DNA of 64,000 bases from an uncultured Verrucomicrobia subdivision 3 bacterium. GTDB taxonomy: Bacteria; Verrucomicrobiota; Verrucomicrobiia; Limisphaerales; UBA11358. The position numbers and the translations under genes are program-made. The stretch is taken from assembly GCA_903875465.1 (NCBI GenBank), contig CAIQWB010000122.1, positions 62,001-126,000 on the forward strand, given 5' to 3'. Numbering within the stretch: the stretch's first letter is position 1; every line of letters starts with the position of its first letter. Below, piece after piece: positions 46,637-56,485 of this stretch. The notes beneath the pieces were generated by a model. The model saw only the letters and a program-made list of their open reading frames with translations. It did no database searches and was not told where the DNA came from.

Positions 46637-49015
46637 TTAAACCGGCACCGGCAGGCTGGCGACCGCGCCCCATTTCCAATGGCGGATCTCCGGCAAATCC
46701 TGCCCGTGCTTGTCAATGTACAGTTTGTGCTCGATCAGCTTGTCGCGCATTTGCTGTTTCAGATACGCCCCCTTGGAACCCAGATTGGGCACGCGGTCCA
46801 CGACATCCATCACCAGATGGAACCGGTCCAGGTCATTTTGCACCCGGATGTCAAAGGCCGTCGTGATGGTGCCTTCTTCTTTGTAGCCGCGCACATGCAG
46901 GTTGCGGTTGTTGCGCCGATAGGTCAGACGGTGAACCAGCCAGGGATACCCGTGGAAGCCAAAGATGATATGCTTGTCCTTGGTAAACAGGGAATCGTAA
47001 TCCAAGTCGCTGAGTCCATGGGGATGCTCGGTGCTGGGTTGCAACTTCATCAGGTCAACCACATTGACCACCCGGATTTTTAAATCCGGCAGATGTTCGC
47101 GCAGGATGGACACGGCGGCCAGAATCTCCAGCGTGGGCGTGTCCCCGCAGCAGGCCATCACCACGTCGGGTTCGCTGGCCTGGTCGTTGCCGGCCCATTG
47201 CCAGATACCGATGCCCTCCGTGCAATGCTTGACGGCCGCGTCCATGGTCAGCCATTGGGGCAGGGGATGCTTCCCGGCCACCACCACATTCACATAATGC
47301 CGGCTGCGCAGGCAGTGGTCGAACACCGACAACAAGCAGTTGGCATCCGGCGGCAAATACACGCGCACCACGTCCGCCTTCTTGTTGATGACGTGGTCCA
47401 GAAAGCCGGGGTCCTGGTGGGTGAAACCATTGTGATCCTGCTGCCACACGTGGGAGGCGAGCAGGTAATTCAGCGACGCAATGTTTCGCCGCCAGGGCAG
47501 TTCGCGGGTCACTTTCAACCATTTGGCATGCTGGCTGAACATGGAATCCACAATCCGGATGAAGGCCTCATAGCTGTTGAACAACCCATGTCGGCCGGTG
47601 AGTAAATAGCCTTCCAGCCAGCCTTCGCATTGGTGCTCGCTGAGCATGGAGTCCACCACGCGTCCGGTGGGTGCCAGAAACTCATCGTTTTTGACTTCCC
47701 GCGCATCCCACTGCCGGTTGGTGGCCTCAAAAACCGCGCCTAACAGATTGGAGAGGGTTTCGTCCGGGCCAAAAATACGAAAGTTGTGTTCGTTTAGTTG
47801 CTCGATGTCCCGCAAAAACTTGCCCAGCACCATCGTGTCCTGGCCATCCACCGCCCCTGGGGCGGTGACGGTCACCGCGTGCTGCTGAAAATCCGGCATG
47901 CGCAGGTCGCGCAGCAGCAGGCCGCCATTTGCGTGGGGGTTGGCTCCCATTCGCCGGTTGCCCTGCGGGGCGAGTTCCGCCAGTTCGGGGCGGAGCCGGC
48001 CACTGGCGTCGAATAACTCCTCCGCCCGGTAACTTTTCATCCAGCTTTCGAGCTGTTGGAGATGAGCGGGATGTTCCGCATCCACCAGCAACGGCACCTG
48101 GTGTGACCGGAAAGTACCCTCCACGGGCAGGCCATCCACATATTTGGGGCCCGTCCAACCTTTGGGCGAGCGCAGCACGATCAAAGGCCAGCGGGGGCGG
48201 GTGGTGTCCGTTTTAGCCCGCGCGTTTTTTTGAATTTTATGAATCTTCCGGATGGCTTGATCCAGGGCAATGGCCATGAGTTTGTGCATCGTTTCCGGCT
48301 CGTCGCCCTCCACAAAATAGGGAGTCCAACCGCACCCTTGAAAAAATTTCTCCAGTTCCTCCGGCTCAATGCGTGCCAGAATGGTGGGATTGCTTATCTT
48401 GAATCCGTTGAGGTGCAATATCGGGAGCACCGCCCCGTCGGTCACTGGATCGAGAAACTTGTTGGACTGCCAGGCGGTCGCCAGCGGGCCGGTTTCGGCC
48501 TCGCCATCGCCCACCACGCAGGCGACGATTAGTCCGGGGTTGTCCAGCACCGCGCCAAACGCATGGCTGAGCGAATAACCCAGCTCGCCGCCTTCGTGAA
48601 TCGATCCCGGGGTGGTCGGCGCCACGTGGCTGGAGATCCCCCCGGGAAAGGAAAATTGCGTGAACAGCTTTTTCAACCCCGCCTCGTCCTGGGTGATATT
48701 CGGATACACCTCGCTCCAGGTGCCTTCCAGATAGACGTTGCCCACAATGGCCGGTCCCCCGTGCCCCGGGCCGGCCACATAGAACATGTTCAGGTCAAAT
48801 TGTTTGATGACCCGGTTTAAATGGACATAAATAAAATTCTGGCCGGGGGTCGTGCCCCAATGCCCCACCACCAGTGGCTTGACATCGGTGAGTTGCAGCG
48901 GGCGCTTGAGCAGTGGATTATCGTATAAATAAATCTGGCCGACCGACAAATAATTGGCGGCCCGCCAATAGGCGTCCATCAGCTGCAGAAGTTTGGGGGT
49001 AAGCGTGGTTTCCAT
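46637..49015 (-). CDS. xfp: Xylulose-5-phosphate/fructose-6-phosphate phosphoketolase
   Basis: A ThDP enzyme that splits xylulose-5-P (or fructose-6-P) with phosphate into acetyl-P and glyceraldehyde-3-P (or erythrose-4-P). The 792-aa length is typical. Motifs: [60 protein letters not shown] and the ThDP/Mg site [20 protein letters not shown]. It is encoded on the same strand as ackA, which converts acetyl-P to acetate plus ATP, and glgP/pgm/rpiB, which can feed it from glycogen. The 130-base upstream gap contains the perfect palindrome GGGTGTACACCC. Confidence 0.97.
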   Translation of the reverse strand: METTLTPKLLQLMDAYWRAANYLSVGQIYLYDNPLLKRPLQLTDVKPLVVGHWGTTPGQNFIYVHLNRVIKQFDLNMFYVAGPGHGGPAIVGNVYLEGTWSEVYPNITQDEAGLKKLFTQFSFPGGISSHVAPTTPGSIHEGGELGYSLSHAFGAVLDNPGLIVACVVGDGEAETGPLATAWQSNKFLDPVTDGAVLPILHLNGFKISNPTILARIEPEELEKFFQGCGWTPYFVEGDEPETMHKLMAIALDQAIRKIHKIQKNARAKTDTTRPRWPLIVLRSPKGWTGPKYVDGLPVEGTFRSHQVPLLVDAEHPAHLQQLESWMKSYRAEELFDASGRLRPELAELAPQGNRRMGANPHANGGLLLRDLRMPDFQQHAVTVTAPGAVDGQDTMVLGKFLRDIEQLNEHNFRIFGPDETLSNLLGAVFEATNRQWDAREVKNDEFLAPTGRVVDSMLSEHQCEGWLEGYLLTGRHGLFNSYEAFIRIVDSMFSQHAKWLKVTRELPWRRNIASLNYLLASHVWQQDHNGFTHQDPGFLDHVINKKADVVRVYLPPDANCLLSVFDHCLRSRHYVNVVVAGKHPLPQWLTMDAAVKHCTEGIGIWQWAGNDQASEPDVVMACCGDTPTLEILAAVSILREHLPDLKIRVVNVVDLMKLQPSTEHPHGLSDLDYDSLFTKDKHIIFGFHGYPWLVHRLTYRRNNRNLHVRGYKEEGTITTAFDIRVQNDLDRFHLVMDVVDRVPNLGSKGAYLKQQMRDKLIEHKLYIDKHGQDLPEIRHWKWGAVASLPVPV

Positions 49016-49099
49016 ATTGGGTTGAACGGGGATCAGGATGTTTCCATCTTCAAATGAATCCTGGTCCTAGACTGCCGTGGTGGCGTCCTTTGAACAATA

Positions 49100-49111
49100 G
49101 GGTGTACACCC
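49100..49111. promoter_or_regulatory. Perfect 12-bp palindrome in the xfp upstream region
   Basis: GGGTGTACACCC lies 85 bases upstream of the xfp start and 35 bases after the yhhJ-like stop. It could be an operator for a dimeric regulator; no matching regulator is adjacent. Confidence 0.35.
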
Positions 49112-49145
49112 CATCACCACGAAACCAGCGTGCCTGGGAAACCCT

Positions 49146-50270
49146 TCAGGCCAGTTCACTGATGGTTTTGCAAAAGCGCGCCAGCGAAAAGCCAAACAAC
49201 AGTGCGCCGATGCCGGTCAAAGCCAGAAATTGTGGCCAAACCACGGCCAGACCGGCGCCCCGGAAGAGGATGGCCTGGCCCAAGTCCACGAATTGCGTGG
49301 TGGGGGCTGCCAGCATCACTATCTGCACGAATTCCGGCATGCTTTCGCGGGGACTGAACGTGCCGGAAAGCATTTGCAGTGGCAGCAGAATCAATACCGC
49401 CAGCATGCCAAACTGCGGCATGGAGCGCGCCAGCGTGGCCATGAAGATGCCCAGCGTGGTCGCGGCAAATAGATGCAGGGCCGTCCCGGCCAGAAACAAC
49501 CGCACCGAACCCGCGATGGGCACCCGTAACACGCCTTGCACGACCACCAGCAACCCGAAGCCCGCTGCCACCACCACCACCAACCCCATCGCCCAAACCT
49601 TGGCCAGCATGATCTCCGCCGGCGTCACCGGCATCACCAGCAGATGCTCGATGGTGCCATGTTCACGTTCCCGGATGAGGGCGGCGCCCGTGAGAATGAT
49701 CGCGAGCATGGTCACGTTATTGATAATTTCCGACAAGGCCCCAAACCAGGATTGTTCCAAATTGGGATTGTAACGCGCGCGCAAGTTCAGGTCCACCAGG
49801 GGTGGTGTGCTGCTTCGGTAACGCTGGACAAAATCGCCGACCTCGCCCAAGGCGATTTGCTGAATATAGGCGCTGCCCACGAAGGCCTGGGTCATGCGTG
49901 TCGCATCCACGTTCAATTGCACTGCCGGCGACCGGCCGGCCAGCACATCGCGTTGAAAATCCGGGGGGATATCCAGCACGAAGCTATAGTCACCCGCATC
50001 CATGCCCGCGTCCATTTCCGCCAGGGAGATGTGGGCGGGTGCATTGAAGCGGGGCCGGTAAAAAGCAGCCGCCAGCCTGGCCGAGAGCGGTGAGGCATCC
50101 TCGTCCACCATGGCGATGGGTACTTTATCCAGACTGTCCGGCACGGCCGTGGCCGCCACATAAATGGACATGGTGAAACAATACGTGATCAGCACCAGCA
50201 TCACCGGGTCGCGTGCCAGGCTCCACAATTCCTTGATGCCCAGACGGTAAATGATGACGAAGTCGGGCAT
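49146..50270 (-). CDS. ABC-2 type transporter permease (YhhJ-like)
   Basis: A 374-aa inner-membrane permease. The start at 50270 (MPDFVIIYRLGIKELWSLAR) follows the RbbA-like stop by two bases with CAGGAG upstream; a longer frame to 50345 lies inside rbbA. An N-terminal helix (~24-45) is followed by a ~130-residue periplasmic domain and five C-terminal helices. The ABC-2 signature is visible in REREHGTIEHLLVMPVTPAE. It pairs with the RbbA-like ATPase/permease and the YhiI-like adaptor upstream, reproducing the E. coli yhiI-rbbA-yhhJ arrangement. Substrate unknown. Confidence 0.9.
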   Translation of the reverse strand: MPDFVIIYRLGIKELWSLARDPVMLVLITYCFTMSIYVAATAVPDSLDKVPIAMVDEDASPLSARLAAAFYRPRFNAPAHISLAEMDAGMDAGDYSFVLDIPPDFQRDVLAGRSPAVQLNVDATRMTQAFVGSAYIQQIALGEVGDFVQRYRSSTPPLVDLNLRARYNPNLEQSWFGALSEIINNVTMLAIILTGAALIREREHGTIEHLLVMPVTPAEIMLAKVWAMGLVVVVAAGFGLLVVVQGVLRVPIAGSVRLFLAGTALHLFAATTLGIFMATLARSMPQFGMLAVLILLPLQMLSGTFSPRESMPEFVQIVMLAAPTTQFVDLGQAILFRGAGLAVVWPQFLALTGIGALLFGFSLARFCKTISELA

Positions 50271-50272
50271 GC

Positions 50273-53047
50273 TTACGTCTCCTGTTTCTTCAGCAGCAGT
50301 ATCGCCAGCCCCACCACCACCGGCGGGGCCAGCACCAGCGGCCAAAATGAGGCATGCAAACCCGGGAAGCCCAGCGCCTTGTTGAAGACCCCGCGGGTGA
50401 TGGTCAGTAAGTAAGTGGCTGGATAGATTCGGCCGATGAATGCCCCGGTCCCGGCCAGTGAAGAGACCGGATTCATTAAACCCGAAAATTGAACCGCGGG
50501 AATAATGGTGGCAATGATGGTCAAAAAGAGCGCCGCAATCTGGCTGCGCGTAAAGGTGGAGGTAAACAGGCCGAAACCCGTCGAGAACATCACGAACAAA
50601 AGCGCCCCTGCCGCCAATGCCGCGAAGCTGCCCTTGACGGGCACTCCAAAGAGCGTGATGGCCAGCAGGGTCATCAGCCCGAAGTTCAGCATGCCCAGCA
50701 CAATGTAGGGCAGTTGCTTGCCCAGCAGAAATTCCGCGCGGGTGACGGGTGTGACATAGAGGTTGATGATGGAACCAAGTTCTTTTTCGCGCACCACCGA
50801 AAGTGCGGTCAGCATCGCCGGGATCATCAGCAACAGGATGGGGATCACCGAGGGCACCATCGCCGGCAGGCTGAGCACGTCGGGATTGTAGCGGTAGCGC
50901 GTCTCGATCGTGGCCGGGCTGACCACCTGCTGGCCCAGTCGGTGGATCGCCATGTCCACCAGCCAGCCCTGATGCATGCCTTGCACATTACCTTGCACCG
51001 TTTCGGCCCGCTGCGGCATGGAGCCGTCCACCCATGCGGCGATCTCCACCCGGTGGCCGCGCTCCAGGTCGCGCCCGAAGTTCGGGGGGATTTCTATGGC
51101 CAGCGCCAGTTCGCCGGACCGCATCCGCTGGTCCAGTGCCGCGTAATCGGCCAGCGGTGGGCGCTCCGTAAAGTAGCGCGAGCCCGAGAGGTTGAGCGCA
51201 TAGTTTTGGCTCAAGCCAGTCTGGTCATGGTCGAGCACCGCATATTTAAGATTTTCCACATCCAGGCTGATGCCATAGCCCATGATGCACATCAGCAGGA
51301 TGCTCCCTAGTAAGGCCATGGTGGCCCGCAGGGGATCATGCCGCAGTTCGAGGGCCTCACGCCGGCTGTAACTCAAAGCGCGGCGCCAACTGAACCAGCG
51401 CCGGGGTCGTAAAATATTTGCCCGGGTGGTGGTCCCGGTCAGGGGGCCGGGCGAAGCCTTTGCCCCGGCCACCGTGCCCGGCACTGTGGTTTGGTCCAGC
51501 CGCTCGGCGTCTTTCAGGTAACTGATGAACGTGGCTTCCAGGGTGGGCAGCCCCCGCTGGCGCACCAGTTCCGCCGGCACCCCGGTGGCCAGCACTTTGC
51601 CATCATTCATCAAGGAAATGCGGTCGCACCGCGCGCCTTCATCCATGAAATGGGTGGAAATAAAAATGGTCACCCGTTGGTGGCGCGAAAGCTCCGCCAG
51701 CAATTGCCAGAGGGTGTCCCGGGCAATGGGATCCACGCCGGAGGTGGGTTCATCCAAAATCAACAGTTCGGGTTGATGGACCATCGCCACCGCCAGGGAC
51801 ATCCGTTGACGGATGCCCAGCGGCAGGTTGTCCGGCATCACGTCGAGCACCCCGGCGAGGTTGAATTGTTTCACCATCGCCGCCACCCGCACCGGTATGT
51901 CCGCTTCGCGCACCCGGTACAGCCGCGCTGCCAGCACCAGGTTTTGGCGCACGGAAAGTTCGGCATACAGGGAAAACGACTGGGACATATAGCCCACCCG
52001 CCGGCGCGTGGCGAGGTCCTTGGGATTAACGGCCTGTCCGAATAATTCGGCGCGCCCTGCTGAGGCGGGCAACAGGCCCGTCAGCATTTTCATGGTTGTT
52101 GATTTGCCGCAGCCGTTGGAGCCGAGGAAGCCGAAGATTTCGCCCTGGCGGATGCGAAAACTGACGTGGTCCACGGCGACGAAATTTCCAAAGCGCATCG
52201 TCAGGCCCTCGGCTTCAATGGCCAGCGGGGCATTGGCCGCCACCACCAGCGGTGGCATGGTCACCTCCCGGTGGCCTTGCTGCTGCGCTTCGGGCAGCAA
52301 GGCAATGAAGGCCGCGTCCAGCGTCAGGCAATGCGTCTGGGTCAGCAACTCGTGCGGTGAACCGGTGGCCATCACCTGGCCGGCATTCATGGCCACCAGC
52401 CAGTCGAAATTCCGCGCCTCGTCCATGATCGAGGTGGCCACGATCACGCTCATGCCCGTGCGTTGCGTGCGGATGTGCTTGATCAAATCCCAAAATTGTT
52501 CCCGCGCCAGCGGATCCACTCCGGTGGTGGGCTCGTCCAGGATTAAAAAGTCCGGATCGTGTATCAGCGCACAGCATAGTCCCAGCTTCTGCTTCATGCC
52601 CCCGGACAACTTGCCCGCCGGGCGCGCCAGAAAGGGCGTCAGTCCCGTGCTGCGGCACAATTCGTCAATGCGCCGGCGGCGCTCGGCGGCCGGATGGCCA
52701 AACAGCCGGCCGAAGAACTGCAAGTTTTCCTCGACGGACAGCGTCGCATAAAGGTTTTTACCCAGCCCCTGCGGCATGTAGGCAATGTGCGGACACACCT
52801 GTTCCCGGTGCCGGCGGCTGGTCATGTCGCCATCCAGCACCTCCACCGTGCCGTTTTGCACCGCTCGCGCACCGGCCAGCAGCGCCAGCAGGCTGGACTT
52901 GCCCACCGCATCCGGGCCGATCAATCCCACCATTTTTGCCGCCGGGATTTCCAGGGTGATGCCTTGCAGCGCCACCGTTTTTCCGTAGTGCAAACCGACG
53001 TTCACCAGTCGGGCGACCAGGCCCGGATGCTCCGGTCCCGGCGTCAT
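50273..53047 (-). CDS. RbbA-like fused ABC transporter: two ATP-binding domains plus ABC-2 permease
   Basis: A 924-aa polypeptide. NBD1: Walker [10 protein letters not shown], signature [19 protein letters not shown], Walker [17 protein letters not shown]2: Walker [10 protein letters not shown], a degenerate signature [19 protein letters not shown], Walker [14 protein letters not shown]. From ~550 on comes an ABC-2 permease with six helices and the signature [20 protein letters not shown]. This architecture is that of RbbA, described in E. coli as a ribosome-associated ATPase, though the operon suggests export. The start at 53047 overlaps the adaptor stop (ATGA). The degenerate second signature is shared with E. 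coli RbbA as I remember it. Confidence 0.9.
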   Translation of the reverse strand: MTPGPEHPGLVARLVNVGLHYGKTVALQGITLEIPAAKMVGLIGPDAVGKSSLLALLAGARAVQNGTVEVLDGDMTSRRHREQVCPHIAYMPQGLGKNLYATLSVEENLQFFGRLFGHPAAERRRRIDELCRSTGLTPFLARPAGKLSGGMKQKLGLCCALIHDPDFLILDEPTTGVDPLAREQFWDLIKHIRTQRTGMSVIVATSIMDEARNFDWLVAMNAGQVMATGSPHELLTQTHCLTLDAAFIALLPEAQQQGHREVTMPPLVVAANAPLAIEAEGLTMRFGNFVAVDHVSFRIRQGEIFGFLGSNGCGKSTTMKMLTGLLPASAGRAELFGQAVNPKDLATRRRVGYMSQSFSLYAELSVRQNLVLAARLYRVREADIPVRVAAMVKQFNLAGVLDVMPDNLPLGIRQRMSLAVAMVHQPELLILDEPTSGVDPIARDTLWQLLAELSRHQRVTIFISTHFMDEGARCDRISLMNDGKVLATGVPAELVRQRGLPTLEATFISYLKDAERLDQTTVPGTVAGAKASPGPLTGTTTRANILRPRRWFSWRRALSYSRREALELRHDPLRATMALLGSILLMCIMGYGISLDVENLKYAVLDHDQTGLSQNYALNLSGSRYFTERPPLADYAALDQRMRSGELALAIEIPPNFGRDLERGHRVEIAAWVDGSMPQRAETVQGNVQGMHQGWLVDMAIHRLGQQVVSPATIETRYRYNPDVLSLPAMVPSVIPILLLMIPAMLTALSVVREKELGSIINLYVTPVTRAEFLLGKQLPYIVLGMLNFGLMTLLAITLFGVPVKGSFAALAAGALLFVMFSTGFGLFTSTFTRSQIAALFLTIIATIIPAVQFSGLMNPVSSLAGTGAFIGRIYPATYLLTITRGVFNKALGFPGLHASFWPLVLAPPVVVGLAILLLKKQET

Positions 53048-54243
53048 TGCGGCACCTTGATTTCCAGGTTGGCCGGCCATTTCGCTGCCGCCGCCAGTTT
53101 GATCCAGGCCACCCCCGGCAGGCCGGTCTTGATCTGGTTTACGTTTTTTTGCAGCAATGCGCGGCCAAGTTGTGCCTTGACCCGGAACATGAGTTTTTGC
53201 CGCTCATCAGCCGTTTCCACGGTCTTGGGTGTGAACTGGGCGACGGCGGCGACAAAGGTGACTGTTGCTGGAAATACATACTGCGGCGCGGCGTCCAGTA
53301 TGAGATGCACTTCCGTGCCCAGTGCCACCTGGCCTGCCACCTGGTCGGGGAGAAAAAACGTGAGATAAACGTCATTCAGATCGACCAGATTGAGCACCGT
53401 GCCGCCGGCGGCCAGCACTTCCCCGGGCTGGGCCACGCGATATTGCACCCGGCCTGCACACGAAGCTTTCAGCAAGCTGTCTTTGATATCAGCCTCAATC
53501 GTGGCAACGGTCGCCACACTGGCGGTGACGCCGGCTTGCGCCCCGACGACTTGGGCTTCGGCCGCTTTGGTTGCTGCTTGCGCCGCCGTGACCTGGGCCT
53601 GGGCCGCCGTCACAGCCGCCTCGGTACCATGCAGGCTCGCGCGGTCATCGTCCACTTCCTGCGGGGTGGCCACGCCGTTGGTGGCCAGCATTTCCGTGCG
53701 GACAAAACGTCGCTGGGCGGCATCCAGTTCCGCCGCTCGTTGCTGGACGGCGGCTTGCGCGGCGGCCGTGTCACTCTGCCGCGCCACCACCTCGGCCTCG
53801 GCACTGGCCACCCCCGTGATGGCTTGCTGTGACTCGGCCCTGGCTTCCGCTGCTTTCGCTTCCAGTACGTCCGTCTGCATTTGCGCCAGCGACTCCCCGA
53901 CCTGTACAAAATCACCTTCATTCACCATGATTTGTTCCACCCGGCCGGCCAGTTTTGTGGCCAGATCAATCTCCGTGGCCTCCACCCGGCCGTTCCCGCT
54001 GACAAATCCTTTGCCAGGACCCGATGGCTGCACGGCAAAATATACGATCACCCCGCCGGCCATGACCGTTGCGGCGATGCCCGCTATCAACCATTTGTTC
54101 TTGAGCCATGACCCCCTTTTTACCGGGGGCGGTGCCGTCGCCGGGTGGGTTGCCACCACAGGCTCTGTTTCACCCGCTGGCACCGGCGAGCCGGGGGTTG
54201 TGGCCGGCGCGCTGGCTGCGCCTGGTATTTCGTTTGGAGTCAT
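53044..54243 (-). CDS. HlyD-family membrane-fusion adaptor (YhiI-like)
   Basis: A 399-aa adaptor. An N-terminal Pro/Thr-rich cytoplasmic part (~1-45) precedes one membrane helix ([20 protein letters not shown]), then a split lipoyl domain ([20 protein letters not shown] and [20 protein letters not shown]) around a long Ala/Gln-rich coiled coil (~125-265) and a beta-barrel domain. It should bridge the RbbA/YhhJ-like inner-membrane complex to an outer-membrane channel. First gene of this three-gene export unit; a MITE-like element lies about 180 bases upstream, so it could influence the promoter. Confidence 0.92.
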   Translation of the reverse strand: MTPNEIPGAASAPATTPGSPVPAGETEPVVATHPATAPPPVKRGSWLKNKWLIAGIAATVMAGGVIVYFAVQPSGPGKGFVSGNGRVEATEIDLATKLAGRVEQIMVNEGDFVQVGESLAQMQTDVLEAKAAEARAESQQAITGVASAEAEVVARQSDTAAAQAAVQQRAAELDAAQRRFVRTEMLATNGVATPQEVDDDRASLHGTEAAVTAAQAQVTAAQAATKAAEAQVVGAQAGVTASVATVATIEADIKDSLLKASCAGRVQYRVAQPGEVLAAGGTVLNLVDLNDVYLTFFLPDQVAGQVALGTEVHLILDAAPQYVFPATVTFVAAVAQFTPKTVETADERQKLMFRVKAQLGRALLQKNVNQIKTGLPGVAWIKLAAAAKWPANLEIKVPQ

Positions 54244-54432
54244 CTGCGGGTTCTTTGGCTTCCTTGGTTAAGGCCTTTTTTGCTTGGCGTTTTTAAAAAA
54301 ATCCAACTTCAAAAATGTCAGCTTTGGCCCGAATGAACCATGGGGTGAATTCCCCATGGGAATTAACTCCGTCTTCTCCGTACCGATGCCGGACAGTGGT
54401 GGCAGATCCCTTCCGTAACTCTGTGAAAATAT

Positions 54433-54655
54433 TTAACCCGAACTCCGAAATTAAAATGGCTGGGATGTGTCAAGATGTTGGAGCAGAAACGCTTTGGAAA
54501 AATCGCCGGCCTACCCGCAGTGGTCTGGTGAGACTGCCGCTGCGCGCAGCGCACACCCTTAAATGGGCAACTGCTTGGGAAGCCAATTTTCCAAAGCGTT
54601 TATGTCCAAGAGATTGACACATCCCAGCCATTTTAATTTCGGAGTTCGGGTTTAA
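54433..54655. mobile_element. MITE-like palindromic element, copy 2 (TTAA-bounded)
   Basis: About 220 bp with perfect inverted ends: 37 bases from CCCGAACTCCGAAATTAAAA (54437 on) reappear as the inverse complement ending at 54650. TTAA occurs at both outer ends (54433-54436, 54652-54655). The interior includes AATCGCCGGCCTACCCGCAG, shared with copy 1. It is almost fully self-complementary, so the transcript would fold into a long hairpin. The right end abuts the mscS stop codon, whose TAA is part of the TTAA. Confidence 0.85.
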
Positions 54656-55707
54656 TTGGCAGGTTCGCGACCTTCACCGTTCGGCGTTTTCGCCGCCATC
54701 GTTTCACTGCCGTTTGTGTCGGGCACGGTGTCCGAGCCATGGGCGGTCACCTGGCGGTGTTCCAGACCGGACTCCCGGGCATTTTTGGCCGCCGTCACGG
54801 CCCGGTAGGTGACTGGCACCTGCCAGTCAGCGTAGGTCGGACAGATCGTGCGCATCCCACTGATCACCTGCTGGCGGAAGGTGTTTTCAATCAGGCTGCC
54901 CTGGCCCGGCCAGATTTTGAAATGCACTCGCAAAAAATTCCACCGCCCGCCCGGGGCGGTTTCCACCGGGCCCACCACCGGCGGGCTGAGGATGATCGCC
55001 CCGAATTGCCCCCACATGCCCGCGGCAATTTCGCTGATCGCCTGGACCGCCCGGGCGTGGTCGGCCCCCAGCGGGATCTGGATGTCCGCATAGGCATAAA
55101 TGCCCCCGAGCGGATAGCGGCTCACATTATTAATCGTGCGGTTGGGCACAAACACCTCCTGGTTGTAAAAATTAATGAGCTTGGTAAAACGCAGACCGAT
55201 TTCCTCCACCCGGCCAATGACGATGGTAATGGCGCCCGCCACTTCCACAAAATCGCCCACTTCCATCGTGTCGGAAAATATCAGGGTCAACCCGATGACG
55301 ATATCCTGCACCAGCCCCTGGCAACCAAAGCTGATTGCCAGGCCAATCACCGTGGCGCTCGCCAGGTAGGCCGTCAGGTTCACCCCCAATTCCTGGAGCC
55401 CCAAACCGATGCTCAAAAAATAGATGAGAAACGTGATGGCGCTCCCGATTAGCCGGGTCAGCGTGATGTACTTGGGTTTGTGCTTGAAGCCGGCGTGAAT
55501 GGCTTTGTCTGCCTCCGCTTGATGGATGACCACCTCACACCCTCGCCGGATAAACCCCAGCACCACCAAGGCCCCCAGTGCCAGCCCGATAATCAGGGCG
55601 ATGCGCGTGCCGGCCGAGGAGGCGTGTCCGGTAAGGTGATAATAAAGCCGGCCCATCACGGTTTCACTCGTCGCCATGAACTCCGAAAATGGGGAGGAAG
55701 GGGTCAT
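54652..55707 (-). CDS. MscS-family mechanosensitive channel
   Basis: A 351-aa inner-membrane channel that opens on membrane tension to release solutes. The start at 55707 (MTPSSPFSEFMATSETV) avoids an overlap with the upstream BON gene; a frame to 55764 also exists. Three membrane helices precede the pore-lining TM3 with its Gly/Ala pattern (ASATVIGLAISFGCQGLVQD), followed by the MscS beta domain (FSDTMEVGDFVEVAGAITIV, VFVPNRTINNVSRYPLGG) and an extended C-terminus. The stop codon TAA lies within the TTAA boundary of a MITE-like element. Shares an apparent operon with the BON protein and ackA, suggesting osmotic or stress control. Confidence 0.9.
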   Translation of the reverse strand: MTPSSPFSEFMATSETVMGRLYYHLTGHASSAGTRIALIIGLALGALVVLGFIRRGCEVVIHQAEADKAIHAGFKHKPKYITLTRLIGSAITFLIYFLSIGLGLQELGVNLTAYLASATVIGLAISFGCQGLVQDIVIGLTLIFSDTMEVGDFVEVAGAITIVIGRVEEIGLRFTKLINFYNQEVFVPNRTINNVSRYPLGGIYAYADIQIPLGADHARAVQAISEIAAGMWGQFGAIILSPPVVGPVETAPGGRWNFLRVHFKIWPGQGSLIENTFRQQVISGMRTICPTYADWQVPVTYRAVTAAKNARESGLEHRQVTAHGSDTVPDTNGSETMAAKTPNGEGREPAN

Positions 55708-55754
55708 CGCTGGCTGGCTGGTTGAAGCGGGAGGGAATCCCCCGCTTCGCCCCA

Positions 55755-56411
55755 TTAATCGCAAGCTACCACCAATTCATTGTCCACCGCCCAAACTCCC
55801 GGGGCATTCCAGGCGATATTTCCCGCCTGGCTTTTTTCATACAATGAAGCCACGTTGCCCGTCAGCGTGGCGCGATGCCCGGCAACCGCCACTTGGATGT
55901 CCTTGTTATAAAAGGCCCAATTCCGTTTCAAGGCGTTTTCAATGCCGGCTTTTTCCACAGCTTCCTGGGATTCGGATTTGATCGCAATATGGTTGGTCAC
56001 CCCGGTGACACCCGCCAGGCTGGCAATCGCGTCCGTGGCGGCTGCCCGTTGAAAATTCCAGCCGACTTCGCCCGTTAACGTAATCCATCCCGCTTCCACC
56101 TTCACCTTGATCCTGCCGGCTGGCACATCCCAGCGCGCTTTCAGGGCGGCTAAAACTTCCGCGGCAATTTCTGCGTTGGTTATGCTGTGGGCACCGGGAT
56201 AGATAACTTCGATTTTTTCCACCAGGGCCGTTACCCCGGCCACATTTCTGGCCGCCTCCTCCGCCTCGGTTTTCTTGGTATAGCTGTCAACCACACCGGT
56301 GAGTGACACAATCCCATCCTTCGCCGTGACGCCAATTTCCGCTGCGTTCAATAATGGCTGCCATTTGATGGCATCCTGAACGTCTTGTTGTAACTCCGCA
56401 TTGCTTTTCAT
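55755..56411 (-). CDS. Triple-BON-domain protein (OsmY-like)
   Basis: A 218-aa protein made of three BON domains: ~5-70 (VTAKDGIVSLTGVVDSYTKK), ~77-145 (VKVEAGWITLTGEVGWNFQR) and ~150-217 (VAVAGHRATLTGNVASLYEK), each with the central glycine. BON domains bind phospholipid or other proteins in osmotic-shock and secretion proteins. There is no signal peptide, unlike OsmY, so it may be cytoplasmic; similar triple-BON proteins occur near stress and phosphoketolase genes in other bacteria. Located between ackA and the MscS gene, 47 bases before the latter. Confidence 0.88.
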   Translation of the reverse strand: MKSNAELQQDVQDAIKWQPLLNAAEIGVTAKDGIVSLTGVVDSYTKKTEAEEAARNVAGVTALVEKIEVIYPGAHSITNAEIAAEVLAALKARWDVPAGRIKVKVEAGWITLTGEVGWNFQRAAATDAIASLAGVTGVTNHIAIKSESQEAVEKAGIENALKRNWAFYNKDIQVAVAGHRATLTGNVASLYEKSQAGNIAWNAPGVWAVDNELVVACD

Positions 56412-56485
56412 TTTGAGCCTGTTGGTTATGGGCGGCGAATCATTTGCCGTCAGGACGTGATTTTCCCTGCCCTCCCCGGTTCTGC

